Shown one piece after another: positions 7,212-14,815 of a DNA stretch of 27,244 nt. Each line of letters opens with the position of its first letter. Within the stretch, counting starts at the first letter, position 1. Origin of the DNA: Phycisphaerae bacterium. GTDB lineage: Bacteria > Planctomycetota > Phycisphaerae > Phycisphaerales > SM1A02. A program made the translations under genes and the position numbers. The stretch is from positions 1-27,244 of the forward strand of contig NYSW01000112.1 in NCBI GenBank assembly GCA_002683195.1, given 5' to 3'. Below the pieces are notes generated by a model. That model made no database searches. It was given only the letters and a program-made list of their open reading frames with translations, and was not told where the DNA came from.

Positions 7212-8528
7212 ATGACCTCTTCGGGCCCACGCCGACCCATGCCGTACACGATGAAGCCAGACGAGGTCTACGGCCTCGACGTTGAGAGCACCGAATACCT
7301 GCAGGATCATGTGCAGGCCGCCGACCGCTGGGTGCTCAACTTCGGGCCCCAGCACCCCGCGACCCACACCACGCTCCGGCTGGTGCTCGAGCTCGATGGC
7401 GAACGGGTGGCCCGTTGCACCCCGCACATCGGCTATCTGCACTCCGGCTTCGAGAAGCTTGGAGAGCACCACGACTACAACCAGTACGTCTGCACGATCA
7501 GCCGGATGAATTACGTGTCGCCGATCGTCAACGACATCGCGTGGCACACGGTCTGCGAGAAACTCTTCGACATCGACGTCACTCCCCGCTGCAAGGTGGT
7601 GCGGACGATCATGGCGGAGCTGGGTCGCATCCAGGACCATCTTCTGTCGATCGGTGCCGCGGCTCTGGACCTTGGAGCGTTCACGGGCTTCCTGTACGGG
7701 TTCAACGAACGAGAGTTCATCTACGACATCGTGGAATACCTCTCCGGCCAGCGGTTCCATCCGGACTGGACCCGACTCGGAGGCGCCTGGCGAGACATTC
7801 CCGACGAGGAAGTCTTCAAGCGGATGATCAAGGACTTCATCTACAAGCGGCTTCCGCGGGCGCAGAAGGACCTTGAAAACTGCCTCAATCGCAACCGGAT
7901 CTTCGTCGATCGCCTCAAGGGTGTCGGAACGATCAGTCGCGAGGACGCCATCGCCTGGAGCCTCAGTGGCCCGGTGGCTCGAGCCAGCGGCGTCCGTCAT
8001 GACGTTCGAAAGGCCGACCCCTACCTGTGCTACGCCGACAATTGGGACGGAAACGGAGCCGAGGCGGTCAAGTTCAACGTTCCGATCTCCACCGACGGCG
8101 ACTCGTTCTCCCGGTACCTCGTCCGCCTCGCGGAACTCCAGGAGTCCGTCTCGATCATCGAGCAGCTCATCGACAACATCCCTTCGGGACCGATCGACAG
8201 CGTCGCCGACTCGAAGTTGCGAATCCCGGACAAGGGTGAGGTCTACGGCTCGATCGAAGGCACGATCCAGCTCTTCGAATTGATCATGCACAACCGTGGC
8301 GTCGACGCCCCGGTGGGCGAGTACTACGGTTCGATCGAGAGCCCCAACGGAGAGCTCGGCTACTACATCGTCGCCGACGGCACCAAGTACCCGTGGCGCA
8401 CCCGGACCCGCCCGCCATCGTTCATCAACTACGCGTCGTTCGCGAAGCTCATCGAGGGTCACCTCGTGAGTGACGTGGTTGCGGTGCTCGGTTCACTCAA
8501 CATCATCGCGGCCGAACTCGACCGCTGA
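7212..8528 (+). CDS. nuoD: NADH-quinone oxidoreductase subunit D
   Basis: A 438-residue, 49-kDa-type subunit of respiratory complex I, located in the peripheral arm at the quinone-binding site. The N-terminal quinone-site loop reads NFGPQHPATHTTLRLVLELD, with the key histidine of the ATH segment kept and the usual following glycine replaced by threonine. Further family signatures are PHIGYLHSGFEKL, SRMNYVSP, the RTIMAELGRIQDHL helix, and the C-terminal PNGELGYYIVADGTKYPWR and PPSF. The protein closes with SLNIIAAELDR where most homologues have a form of SLDIVxGEVDR. The start at ATG 7212 has no strong ribosome site; ATG 7242 is an alternative. nuoE follows after 34 bases. nuoA-C, which normally precede nuoD, are absent here, and the upstream gene is an ABC permease. 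Confidence 0.96.
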   Translation: MTSSGPRRPMPYTMKPDEVYGLDVESTEYLQDHVQAADRWVLNFGPQHPATHTTLRLVLELDGERVARCTPHIGYLHSGFEKLGEHHDYNQYVCTISRMNYVSPIVNDIAWHTVCEKLFDIDVTPRCKVVRTIMAELGRIQDHLLSIGAAALDLGAFTGFLYGFNEREFIYDIVEYLSGQRFHPDWTRLGGAWRDIPDEEVFKRMIKDFIYKRLPRAQKDLENCLNRNRIFVDRLKGVGTISREDAIAWSLSGPVARASGVRHDVRKADPYLCYADNWDGNGAEAVKFNVPISTDGDSFSRYLVRLAELQESVSIIEQLIDNIPSGPIDSVADSKLRIPDKGEVYGSIEGTIQLFELIMHNRGVDAPVGEYYGSIESPNGELGYYIVADGTKYPWRTRTRPPSFINYASFAKLIEGHLVSDVVAVLGSLNIIAAELDR

Positions 8529-8562
8529 TCAATCCGTTCCACTTCCCCCGCGAGAACTGCTG

Positions 8563-9114
8563 ATGTCCTGGAAGGTCGTCGATTCCGCCAACGCCGAGAT
8601 CGAGCGTCGAAGCGAGCCCTGGTGCACCGATGCCATGAAGGCATCCTGGACCAGCAAGATCCTTCCTCGTTATGAAACCAGTCATGGCGCGCTCATGCCG
8701 ATCCTGCACGAGGTGCAGCATGAGTACCGGCATGTCTCCTATCAGGCCATGATGGAGATCGCCTCCTTTCTCAACATTCCTCCGGCGGAGGTGCTCGACA
8801 CCGTCAGCTTCTACGAGGAATACACCACGGAGCCGGTCGGGAAGTGCGTCATCGGCATCTGTCAGTCGATCGCCTGCGAGGTCTGCGGACATCAGAAGCT
8901 CCTGGATCACTGTCGGGAGTCGCTCGGGATCGAGCCGCATGAGACGACCGCAGACGGGGCGTTCACCCTGCTCGCCCTCGAATGCCTCGGATCCTGTGAT
9001 ACCGCACCCGTGGCATTGTTCAACGAGACCCTGCACGAAAATCTCACCCTCGAAACCATCGACCAGTTGATCGCGAAGGTTCGACAGGGGAGTGGAGACG
9101 AAGAGGGTCACTGA
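8563..9114 (+). CDS. nuoE: NADH-quinone oxidoreductase subunit E
   Basis: A 183-residue, 24-kDa-type subunit of complex I with a thioredoxin-like fold. It carries the [2Fe-2S] cluster N1a next to NuoF. All four cluster cysteines are visible in their conserved spacing: C100 and C105 (ICQSIACEVCG), then C141 and C145 (LECLGSCDTAP). The N-terminal helical part has the usual ILPRYETSHGALMPILHEVQ and VSFYEEY segments. The frame is open further upstream, but ATG 8563 is the natural start after the nuoD stop and gives the normal length. A small ORF follows after 12 bases, and then nuoF, so the cluster is probably one transcript. Confidence 0.95.
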   Translation: MSWKVVDSANAEIERRSEPWCTDAMKASWTSKILPRYETSHGALMPILHEVQHEYRHVSYQAMMEIASFLNIPPAEVLDTVSFYEEYTTEPVGKCVIGICQSIACEVCGHQKLLDHCRESLGIEPHETTADGAFTLLALECLGSCDTAPVALFNETLHENLTLETIDQLIAKVRQGSGDEEGH

Positions 9115-9126
9115 CTCTCCCTGAAG

Positions 9127-9345
9127 ATGAACGACCAGGATGACAAGACGCTCATGAGGTCGCTCGGCGAATTCGTCGGGCACGTGGTGAAGGGCATTCG
9201 TACCGACCCCGCCAAGACGCCGAGCCGAACCGAGGTTCGGCGAACGACCGAGACCGAAGACCATGAGAAAGTCATCCTCCGAAGAACCGTGATCGAGGAA
9301 GTCGAAGTCCGAGACCCCGGCGTTCGACCGTCCAAGCCGTCCTGA
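9127..9345 (+). CDS. Small unknown protein between nuoE and nuoF
   Basis: A 72-residue, highly charged protein with no recognised domain. The first part (LGEFVGHVVKGIRTDP) could form an amphipathic helix. The second half alternates Glu/Thr/Arg and contains VILRRTVIEEVEV, a likely beta strand. No signal peptide or membrane helix is seen. The ATG follows the nuoE stop by 12 bases with a weak GAAG before it, and nuoF starts 35 bases after its stop. The tight packing inside the nuo cluster, and codon use like that of its neighbours, argue that it is real. A role in complex I assembly or as an accessory subunit is possible by position only. Confidence 0.65.
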   Translation: MNDQDDKTLMRSLGEFVGHVVKGIRTDPAKTPSRTEVRRTTETEDHEKVILRRTVIEEVEVRDPGVRPSKPS

Positions 9346-9380
9346 ACCCAGCCCGCACACACCCCCGGCAAGCTCGTCCC

Positions 9381-10724
9381 ATGCCAATGACCGAACCCGT
9401 CCTGACCAAGCGAATTCCGACCGCTCCCTGGGGAGATCCCAAGGATCGGAAGACCGTGGACTACGCCGAATACGTCCGAACCGGGGGCTACAAGGCCCTC
9501 GAGAAGGCGATCGACCAGAAGCCGGAGGATCTCGTCGACGAGGTCAAGGCCGCGAACCTGCGGGGCCGGGGCGGTGCTGGTTTTCCTGCGGGTCTCAAGT
9601 GGTCGTTCCTTCCTGAAGCCGACGGCGGACGTCGGTATCTCGCGATCAACTGCGATGAAGCGGAGCCGGGAACCTTCAAGGATCGGCTGCTCGTCGACTT
9701 CGATCCGCACCTGGTGCTCGAAGGCATCGCGATCGCCTGTTGGGCCTGCCGTCTCGATACGGCGTACTTCTTCATCCGTGGCGAGTACCACCATCAGGCG
9801 AAGGTGTTCCAGCGAGCGATCGACGAGGCCTACGAGAACGGCATCTTCGGAGCTCAAGGGCTCCTCCGCGGAAAAACCGACTTCAAGGTCGAATGCCATC
9901 TGCACCGCGGTGCCGGTGCCTACATCTGTGGCGAAGAAACGGGCCTTCTGGAAGCCGTCGAAGGCAAGCGAGGCTGGCCTCGAATCAAGCCTCCATTCCC
10001 CGCGGTGAAGGGACTGTTCGGACGCCCGACGATCGTGAACAACGTCGAGACTCTGGCGGCCGTGGTGCCGATCATCGAGAACGGGGTCGAATGGTGGAAG
10101 GGGCTCGGCTGTGAAAGTGCGGTCGGTGGCCCGCCGAGCTACGGCCCCAAGCTGATGGGCGTTTCCGGCCACGTCGAGCGTCCGGGGGTCTACGAATGTG
10201 ATCTCGGGATCCCGCTTCGCGAACTCGTCGACACGCATTGTGGCGGCATGAGGAACGGCAAGAAGTTCAAGGGAGCGATCGCCGGCGGCGTCTCCATGGG
10301 CGTTCTGGGGCCTGATCAATTCGATGCCCCGATGGACTTCGACATCGGCCGGTTCGACGTGCTTGGTCTGGGAACCGCCTGCCCCACGGTCTTTGATGAA
10401 GACACCGACATGGTGGCGGTCGCCCGAAACATCGCTCGTTTCTTCAAGAACGAATCCTGTGGACAATGCACTCCATGCCGGGAGGGTTCCGGTTGGATCC
10501 TCAAATTGATCACCCGGATCGAACGCGGCTCGGGAACCACCCGTGATCTGGATCTCCTGCTGGAAGTCGCGGGTTCCATGGGGCTCACGCCAGGTACCAC
10601 CATCTGCGGACTCGCGGATGGGAACAACTGGGCGGTTCGAACCATCGTGAACAAGTTCCGCGGGGAATTCGAAGCCCGTGTGAAACCTCAGTTCGTCCCA
10701 GTCACCGTGACCGCCGGTGCCTGA
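9381..10724 (+). CDS. nuoF: NADH-quinone oxidoreductase subunit F
   Basis: A 447-residue, 51-kDa-type subunit of complex I that oxidises NADH through FMN and passes electrons to cluster N3. The NADH/FMN site is visible as LRGRGGAGFPAGLKWSF and NCDEAEPGTFKDR, and the flavin segment as GAGAYICGEETGLLEA. The SLBB region follows (VSGHVERPGVYE). The [4Fe-4S] ligands are C360, C363 and C366 (ESCGQCTPCREG) and C409 (TTICGLAD). The length is normal. ATG 9381 is used; a second ATG lies two codons later. nuoG does not follow. Instead ybeY begins right behind the stop, so the complex I genes are split in this genome. Confidence 0.97.
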   Translation: MPMTEPVLTKRIPTAPWGDPKDRKTVDYAEYVRTGGYKALEKAIDQKPEDLVDEVKAANLRGRGGAGFPAGLKWSFLPEADGGRRYLAINCDEAEPGTFKDRLLVDFDPHLVLEGIAIACWACRLDTAYFFIRGEYHHQAKVFQRAIDEAYENGIFGAQGLLRGKTDFKVECHLHRGAGAYICGEETGLLEAVEGKRGWPRIKPPFPAVKGLFGRPTIVNNVETLAAVVPIIENGVEWWKGLGCESAVGGPPSYGPKLMGVSGHVERPGVYECDLGIPLRELVDTHCGGMRNGKKFKGAIAGGVSMGVLGPDQFDAPMDFDIGRFDVLGLGTACPTVFDEDTDMVAVARNIARFFKNESCGQCTPCREGSGWILKLITRIERGSGTTRDLDLLLEVAGSMGLTPGTTICGLADGNNWAVRTIVNKFRGEFEARVKPQFVPVTVTAGA

Positions 10725-10746
10725 ACGATCCTCGGAGCCGAATCTG

Positions 10747-11343
10747 ATGGACGTGGACAGTGATGACGGGGATGACGAAGGCCAACCGGCATTGGCCAGC
10801 AACGGCGCACCTCCCGAATTCCGGGTGGCCGTCGCCAGCGGGCTGAAGCCACGCTTCTCCGTGGAGCTCCGGTGCGATCCCGGCCAGCCGGTGGACGGGA
10901 AGAACCGGGATTGGATCCTGGACCGACTTCGCGAGGTGCTCGCGGTGATCGAAGACGAAGTGCCGACGGGCGGCTTTCCGAAGCAGGCTCGCGATCTGGA
11001 GCGGGTCTCCATCCGGGTCGTCGGAGATGTCGAGATGGATGCCGCTCATCGGCGTTGGTGCGACGTCCCCGGCACCACCGACGTGCTCACCTTTGAATCG
11101 AGAGAAGACGGCGATCTGGAGATCGATCTTCTGCTGTGTCTCGACGAAGCGAATCGACGGGCGATGGAATACGGCCACGGCGTCGAACGAGAGCTACTGC
11201 TTTACGCGGTTCATGGCGTCCTGCACTGCCTTGGGCATGACGACTGCGAGGAAGAGGATCGGGCGAGGATGCATCGGGAGGAAGATCGTCTTCTGGCCGC
11301 GGTCGGGGTCGGTGCCGTGTATCGACCGGAGCGATCGGCATGA
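10747..11343 (+). CDS. ybeY: Endoribonuclease YbeY
   Basis: A 198-residue metal-dependent RNase of the UPF0054 family, which acts in 16S rRNA 3'-end maturation and ribosome quality control. The core VRVVGDVEMDAAHRRW / TTDVLTFE segments and the metal motif HGVLHCLGHDD (156-166) identify it. In the usual H-x3-H-x5-H motif the third histidine is here D166, while the preceding position, usually Tyr, is H164. The N-terminus is longer and more acidic than in typical 150-residue homologues. ATG 10747 is chosen over GTG 10717 because GGAG at 10734-10737 is 9 bases upstream; 10717 would overlap nuoF. The stop overlaps the start of the CNNM/CorC gene (ATGA), matching the widespread ybeY-corC neighbourhood. 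The usual phoH (ybeZ) is missing. Confidence 0.93.
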   Translation: MDVDSDDGDDEGQPALASNGAPPEFRVAVASGLKPRFSVELRCDPGQPVDGKNRDWILDRLREVLAVIEDEVPTGGFPKQARDLERVSIRVVGDVEMDAAHRRWCDVPGTTDVLTFESREDGDLEIDLLLCLDEANRRAMEYGHGVERELLLYAVHGVLHCLGHDDCEEEDRARMHREEDRLLAAVGVGAVYRPERSA

Positions 11344-12665
11344 TCTGGTTGCCCTACGTCATCGCCGGAGTGCTTCTCGTACTGGGGACCTGGGCCAGCA
11401 GTCTGCATCTCGCGTTGCGCGAGCCGAGCCGAAGCGAGATCGAGGATCGACTCGGCGAGCGGGATCGCCGACGAGGCCGTGCGGCGGCGGAGGGAACCTC
11501 GGCCTGGCTGTTCCTGCGACAGGCTCGGCTGTCCACGGAAGTCGCACTGATTCGGACCTCGCTCCGGGTGGGCTTCACGATGTGCGTGATCGTGATCGCG
11601 GTCGAAGAAGCGGTGGATCCGTCGGAAATAGCCAGTGCGGCCGCCGTGGCGATCATTCTTCTCTGGTTCGCAACCAGTGTGCTCTCCGGAGCGATCGCCA
11701 ACTATCTCGGGCCCGGACTCATTGTTCGTGGGCTCGGATTTCTTCGAGCCATCGACGTCGTGTTGGGACCGGTGGCGAGGATCGCTCTGGTCAGCGACGA
11801 GGCGGTGCGGAGGCTGAGTGGGGCGAATCTCCGCGAGCATGAGGCGGAGGAACGTCTGCGGCGCTCGATCGAAGACTCGACCCTTGAAGGTGATCTCGAT
11901 GAGACGGCGGCCGAGATGCTGGAAAACGTCGTGGAGTTCAGCAGCACGGAGGTCGGAACGGTGATGACGCCCCGGACCGATGTCGAGGGCCTGCCGCGCA
12001 CCGACGACCTGGCATCGATTCGCGAATTCATCGCGGAAGCCGGTCACTCTCGGATCCCGGTCTACGGAGAGAATCTCGACGACATACTCGGCATTCTCTA
12101 CGTGAAGGACCTGGTCCCGTTCCTCGGCACCGATGCCGAGGACTTTCAACTCGAACGGCTTCTGCGGCAGCCGATCCGTGTTCCGGAGACCAAGCCGGTC
12201 AAGGATCTGCTCCGGGACTTTCAGCGGAGCGAAGTTCACCTCGCCATCGTGGTGGACGAGTACGGTGGGACGAGTGGGCTGGTGACGATCGAGGATGTTC
12301 TGGAAGAGATCGTGGGTGAGATCCAGGATGAACACGACACGGAAGAAGAGCATCCGCCGTATGCGGAAGAGGTGCGCCCCGGCTGCTGGGTGTTCGACGC
12401 TCGCTACCAGATCTACGATCTGAATGAGTTGCTCGAGGCAGGGATTCCCGAGGACGACGACTTCGACACGATCGCGGGTTTCGTGCTCGAACAGTTGGGG
12501 CGGGTTCCCGTGGTCGGAGAGTCCTTCGACGTTGGAGGGCTGCGATTCGAGGTTCTGGAAGCATCGCCGACGCGTATTGAACGGCTGGCGATCGAGCGTC
12601 TCGGCGAGGACGAGCGGGAAGATCTCTCGGGTGAGCCGACCACCAATGGGCGATCCGGCCGCTGA
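11340..12665 (+). CDS. CNNM/CorC-family transporter-like protein (DUF21, CBS pair, CorC_HlyC domains)
   Basis: A 441-residue membrane protein. Residues 1-150 form a DUF21-like region with hydrophobic segments near 3-20, 75-90, 100-125 and around 140. From about 200 (ENVVEFSSTEVGTVMTPRTD) a pair of CBS domains follows, including SRIPVYGENLDDILGILYVKD and the second CBS with VVDEYGGTSGLVTIEDVLEE. The last 90 residues are the small CorC_HlyC domain (GCWVFDARYQIYDLNELL). Members handle magnesium or cobalt ions; the exact ion and direction of transport are debated for the family. The start ATG overlaps the ybeY stop by four bases, indicating translational coupling. The DUF21 part is more divergent than the CBS part. 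Confidence 0.9.
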   Translation: MIWLPYVIAGVLLVLGTWASSLHLALREPSRSEIEDRLGERDRRRGRAAAEGTSAWLFLRQARLSTEVALIRTSLRVGFTMCVIVIAVEEAVDPSEIASAAAVAIILLWFATSVLSGAIANYLGPGLIVRGLGFLRAIDVVLGPVARIALVSDEAVRRLSGANLREHEAEERLRRSIEDSTLEGDLDETAAEMLENVVEFSSTEVGTVMTPRTDVEGLPRTDDLASIREFIAEAGHSRIPVYGENLDDILGILYVKDLVPFLGTDAEDFQLERLLRQPIRVPETKPVKDLLRDFQRSEVHLAIVVDEYGGTSGLVTIEDVLEEIVGEIQDEHDTEEEHPPYAEEVRPGCWVFDARYQIYDLNELLEAGIPEDDDFDTIAGFVLEQLGRVPVVGESFDVGGLRFEVLEASPTRIERLAIERLGEDEREDLSGEPTTNGRSGR

Positions 12666-12697
12666 AATCCGCCGGCGGGTTATCCCAAGAAGCCGGC

Positions 12698-13147
12698 ATG
12701 CAATTCACTGACGCCATGGATCCAGAAGTTCCAACATCTTCCCCGAGGGCGTCGCGGGAGCATGCGGCGGGCCCACCGCGGGCGGTCCTCGGACCGAATG
12801 GCCGCGTGGTGTCGGTCGGCGAACGTGACGGTGATCGGATCTGGCTCGTGTTTTGCCATCTCTGGCCGCTGATCGGATGTTTCACGGGGGCCCTGCCCCT
12901 CATCTGGCTGGGCCCGGTCGTCGTCTGGATCATTCGCAAGGACGAGTCGCCGCTGATCGACGACCAGGGGCGTGAACTGATCAACTCGATGCTCACGCTG
13001 CTGTTGCTTCTGGTGATTCCGGTGATCGGCTGGGTCGTGGGCCTGATCTGGATTCCGGTCTGGTTGGTGAATTCGATCCGGGGTGCGATCCACGGTTCAC
13101 GAGCCGAGTATTTCCGCTACCCGATGACCATTCGATTCCTGACCTGA
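12698..13147 (+). CDS. DUF4870 (Tic20-like) small membrane protein
   Basis: A 149-residue protein. The first 45 residues are polar and probably disordered. Then comes a small membrane domain with three hydrophobic stretches (about 48-62, 64-77 and 92-120). The pattern FCHLWPLIGCFTG, WIIRKDESPLIDDQGRELIN and the long following helix is typical of DUF4870 proteins, where the sequence after the first helices reads (K)DESPFVDEQGKEALN. Function is unknown. ATG 12698 has AAGAAG just upstream; ATG 12716 is also possible. It converges with lptB. Confidence 0.82.
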   Translation: MQFTDAMDPEVPTSSPRASREHAAGPPRAVLGPNGRVVSVGERDGDRIWLVFCHLWPLIGCFTGALPLIWLGPVVVWIIRKDESPLIDDQGRELINSMLTLLLLLVIPVIGWVVGLIWIPVWLVNSIRGAIHGSRAEYFRYPMTIRFLT

Positions 13148-13256
13148 GTCCGGCTCGTCCTCGGCGGGGCGTCGCCGGCATGGTGGGGGGATGGGTTGGA
13201 AAGGTCGATGCGGGAAGGGCGTCCGGGGTTTCGACGCCGACCGGATTCGATCGGAT

Positions 13257-13991
13257 TCAATCGAATTCGTCACCGCGGAACGTGCTCGCCAGATAGGCGT
13301 CTCGTACCTCGGGATCATTGATGATCGATCGGGGATCGCCTTCCTTCAGATTCTTGCCCTGATGGATGATGTAGGCGCGGTCGCAGATTCGAAGGGTCTG
13401 TTGGACATTGTGGTCGGTGACCAGCATCGCGATGCCTTCATCGGCGAGCCTGCGAACCTCTGCCTGCAACTCCTCGACCGTGTGCGGATCCACGGCCGCG
13501 AAGGGCTCGTCAAGCAACATCAACCGTGGTCGGGTGACCAGGGCACGGGCGATTTCCAATCGTCGCCGTTCGCCTCCTGAACAGGTGCGGGCGAACTCTT
13601 TCCGCTTGTGTTGAAGCCCGAATTGTTCGAGGAGTTCGTCACACCGACGTTGCCGGACGTTCCGATCCAGCCCTCGGGTCTCGAGGATCGCCAGGACGTT
13701 CTGTTCGACGGTGAGCTTCTGGAAGACGCTGGGTTCCTGGCTGAGGTAGCCCATGCCGGCCTGGGCGTGCTTGTACATGGGTTCGGTGGTCAGATCGCGG
13801 TCATCGAAGATCACTCGGCCGGCCTCGGGAGTGAGCATCCCGATGGACATTCGGAATGAAGTCGTCTTGCCGGCGCCGTTGCGACCGAGGAGACCGACGA
13901 TCTCGCCGGCTTCCACGTCGAATCCGACGCCATCCACCACTCGGCGACCGCCGTAGCTTTTCTGGAGATCACGAACTTCAAGAAGAGGCAT
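13257..13991 (-). CDS. lptB: LPS export ABC transporter ATP-binding protein LptB
   Basis: A 244-residue ATPase that powers lipopolysaccharide extraction from the inner membrane through LptFG. Walker A is GLLGRNGAGKTT (33-44), the signature is CSGGERRRLEIARAL (137-151), Walker B is LMLLDEP (157-163) and the H-loop histidine is H194. The segment GMGYLSQEPSVFQKLTVEQNV and the ending LAS-TFRGDEF are characteristic of LptB rather than of LivG/LivF relatives. The start is the internal ATG at 13989-13991, which gives the normal length of about 240; the longer open frame upstream is not needed. LptA/LptC genes, often adjacent, are not here. A run of nine G lies 20 bases upstream of the start, in the shared divergent intergenic region. 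Confidence 0.94.
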   Translation of the reverse strand: MPLLEVRDLQKSYGGRRVVDGVGFDVEAGEIVGLLGRNGAGKTTSFRMSIGMLTPEAGRVIFDDRDLTTEPMYKHAQAGMGYLSQEPSVFQKLTVEQNVLAILETRGLDRNVRQRRCDELLEQFGLQHKRKEFARTCSGGERRRLEIARALVTRPRLMLLDEPFAAVDPHTVEELQAEVRRLADEGIAMLVTDHNVQQTLRICDRAYIIHQGKNLKEGDPRSIINDPEVRDAYLASTFRGDEFD

Positions 13992-14021
13992 CCGCCGATC
14001 GTATCCGAGAGGGGGGGGGCC

Positions 14022-14050
14022 TTGCCGAGCATGCCCACCGTGGTTACAAA
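14022..14050 (+). promoter_or_regulatory. Possible sigma-70 promoter of the PEGA lipoprotein gene (leaderless)
   Basis: TTGCCG (14022-14027) and TACAAA (14045-14050) are separated by exactly 17 bases, each matching four of six consensus bases. The predicted start of transcription falls on or next to the ATG at 14057, so the mRNA may be leaderless; no Shine-Dalgarno sequence is seen. Confidence 0.35.
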
Positions 14051-14056
14051 CTGAGC

Positions 14057-14701
14057 ATGGAATTCCTCCCCTCACGGTTTCGAGTCCCGGTCCGCGGTTC
14101 CAAGCTCGTTCTGTTGGCGACACTTCTCGCTTCAGTCTCGATTTTCGGTGGCTGTGTCCGTCGAGTGGTTGAAATCACTTCCGAACCCTCGGGAGCCACT
14201 GTGTGGCTGAATGACCGTGAGGTCGGTTCGACCCCTTGTGACGTGGAGATTCTTCACTATGGCGTCTACGACGTTCGGGTGACGAAGGTGGGATACGAGC
14301 CGCTTTCCGTGGGAAAAAGGGCCGCAGCACCGGTCTGGGATCTGCCTGGCCCGGATCTGGTGGCCGAGCTTCTGCCATTCGAGGTCACCAGTCGGACCAG
14401 CTGGCATCTGGCGCTGGAAGCAGAGGACATGTCGGTGGATTCCGTGATCGAGCGAGCGGTCGCCATGCGGGATCGTCTGGTGGCGGTGGAGCAGACGACT
14501 CCCGCGAAGTCACAGAATGACCTGAGTGATGATCTCGCCGCCGAAGTCGAGCGGGCGAATGGCGAGGCGGTGGAGCCCGGGCAGCCGGTCGGAGGGCCTC
14601 TGGAGCCGGTAGAGGCTCCTGCTGAGCCCGACCCAAGCATTCCTGGACTCGACCCCGGTTCGAATCCCGGGCAGGCCCCAGACCTTCCTCCGGCCGTCTG
14701 A
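14057..14701 (+). CDS. Lipoprotein with PEGA domain
   Basis: A 214-residue exported protein. Basic residues and a hydrophobic stretch (16-30) lead to SIFGGC, with C33 as the likely lipidation site. Residues 36-80 form a PEGA domain: VEITSEPSGATVWLNDREVG, then TPCDVEILHYGVYDVRVTKV and GYEP. PEGA domains are surface or periplasmic beta modules of unclear function in envelope proteins. The last 55 residues are rich in Pro, Glu and Gly and probably disordered. The ATG lacks a ribosome site (see the promoter entry). The gene is divergent from lptB, fitting an outer-membrane or periplasmic role, though no functional link is shown. Confidence 0.83.
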   Translation: MEFLPSRFRVPVRGSKLVLLATLLASVSIFGGCVRRVVEITSEPSGATVWLNDREVGSTPCDVEILHYGVYDVRVTKVGYEPLSVGKRAAAPVWDLPGPDLVAELLPFEVTSRTSWHLALEAEDMSVDSVIERAVAMRDRLVAVEQTTPAKSQNDLSDDLAAEVERANGEAVEPGQPVGGPLEPVEAPAEPDPSIPGLDPGSNPGQAPDLPPAV

Positions 14702-14733
14702 CTCGACATCTTCGATCGCGTTGAAGTGCCGCT

Positions 14734-14789
14734 GTTCAGGCGTCGATTCTTCAGATTCGGGGCCTGCTGAATCGCGGTCCCGCCTGAAC
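14734..14789 (+). other. Compound inverted repeat in front of response regulator gene
   Basis: GTTCAGGCG (14734-14742) pairs perfectly with CGCCTGAAC (14781-14789). Inside it CGATTC (14744-14749) pairs with GAATCG (14769-14774). The result is a two-part stem of 15 bp in total. No T tract follows, so it is either a Rho-type terminator for the lipoprotein gene, a protein-binding palindrome, or leader structure of the response regulator mRNA 27 bases downstream. Confidence 0.55.
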
Positions 14790-14815
14790 GGCGTTCCTGA
14801 TGCCGTGCGAGAGGA

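Noticed and set aside
6903..8462. 519-residue minus-strand ORF over nuoD
   Set aside because: Antisense to a clear nuoD; its content is low-complexity Val/Asp/Arg.
9108..11012. 634-residue minus-strand ORF across nuoF and ybeY
   Set aside because: Shadow frame produced by high GC third positions; the plus strand carries nuoF and ybeY with full cofactor motifs.
14595..14677. tRNA-like pattern: TTCGAAT flanked by GG and CC (14650-14668), a D-arm-like GGAGCC/GGCTCC hairpin and partial acceptor pairing
   Set aside because: No 5-bp anticodon stem with a 7-base loop can be formed, the T stem and acceptor have mismatches, and the region is the in-frame proline-rich end of the PEGA lipoprotein.
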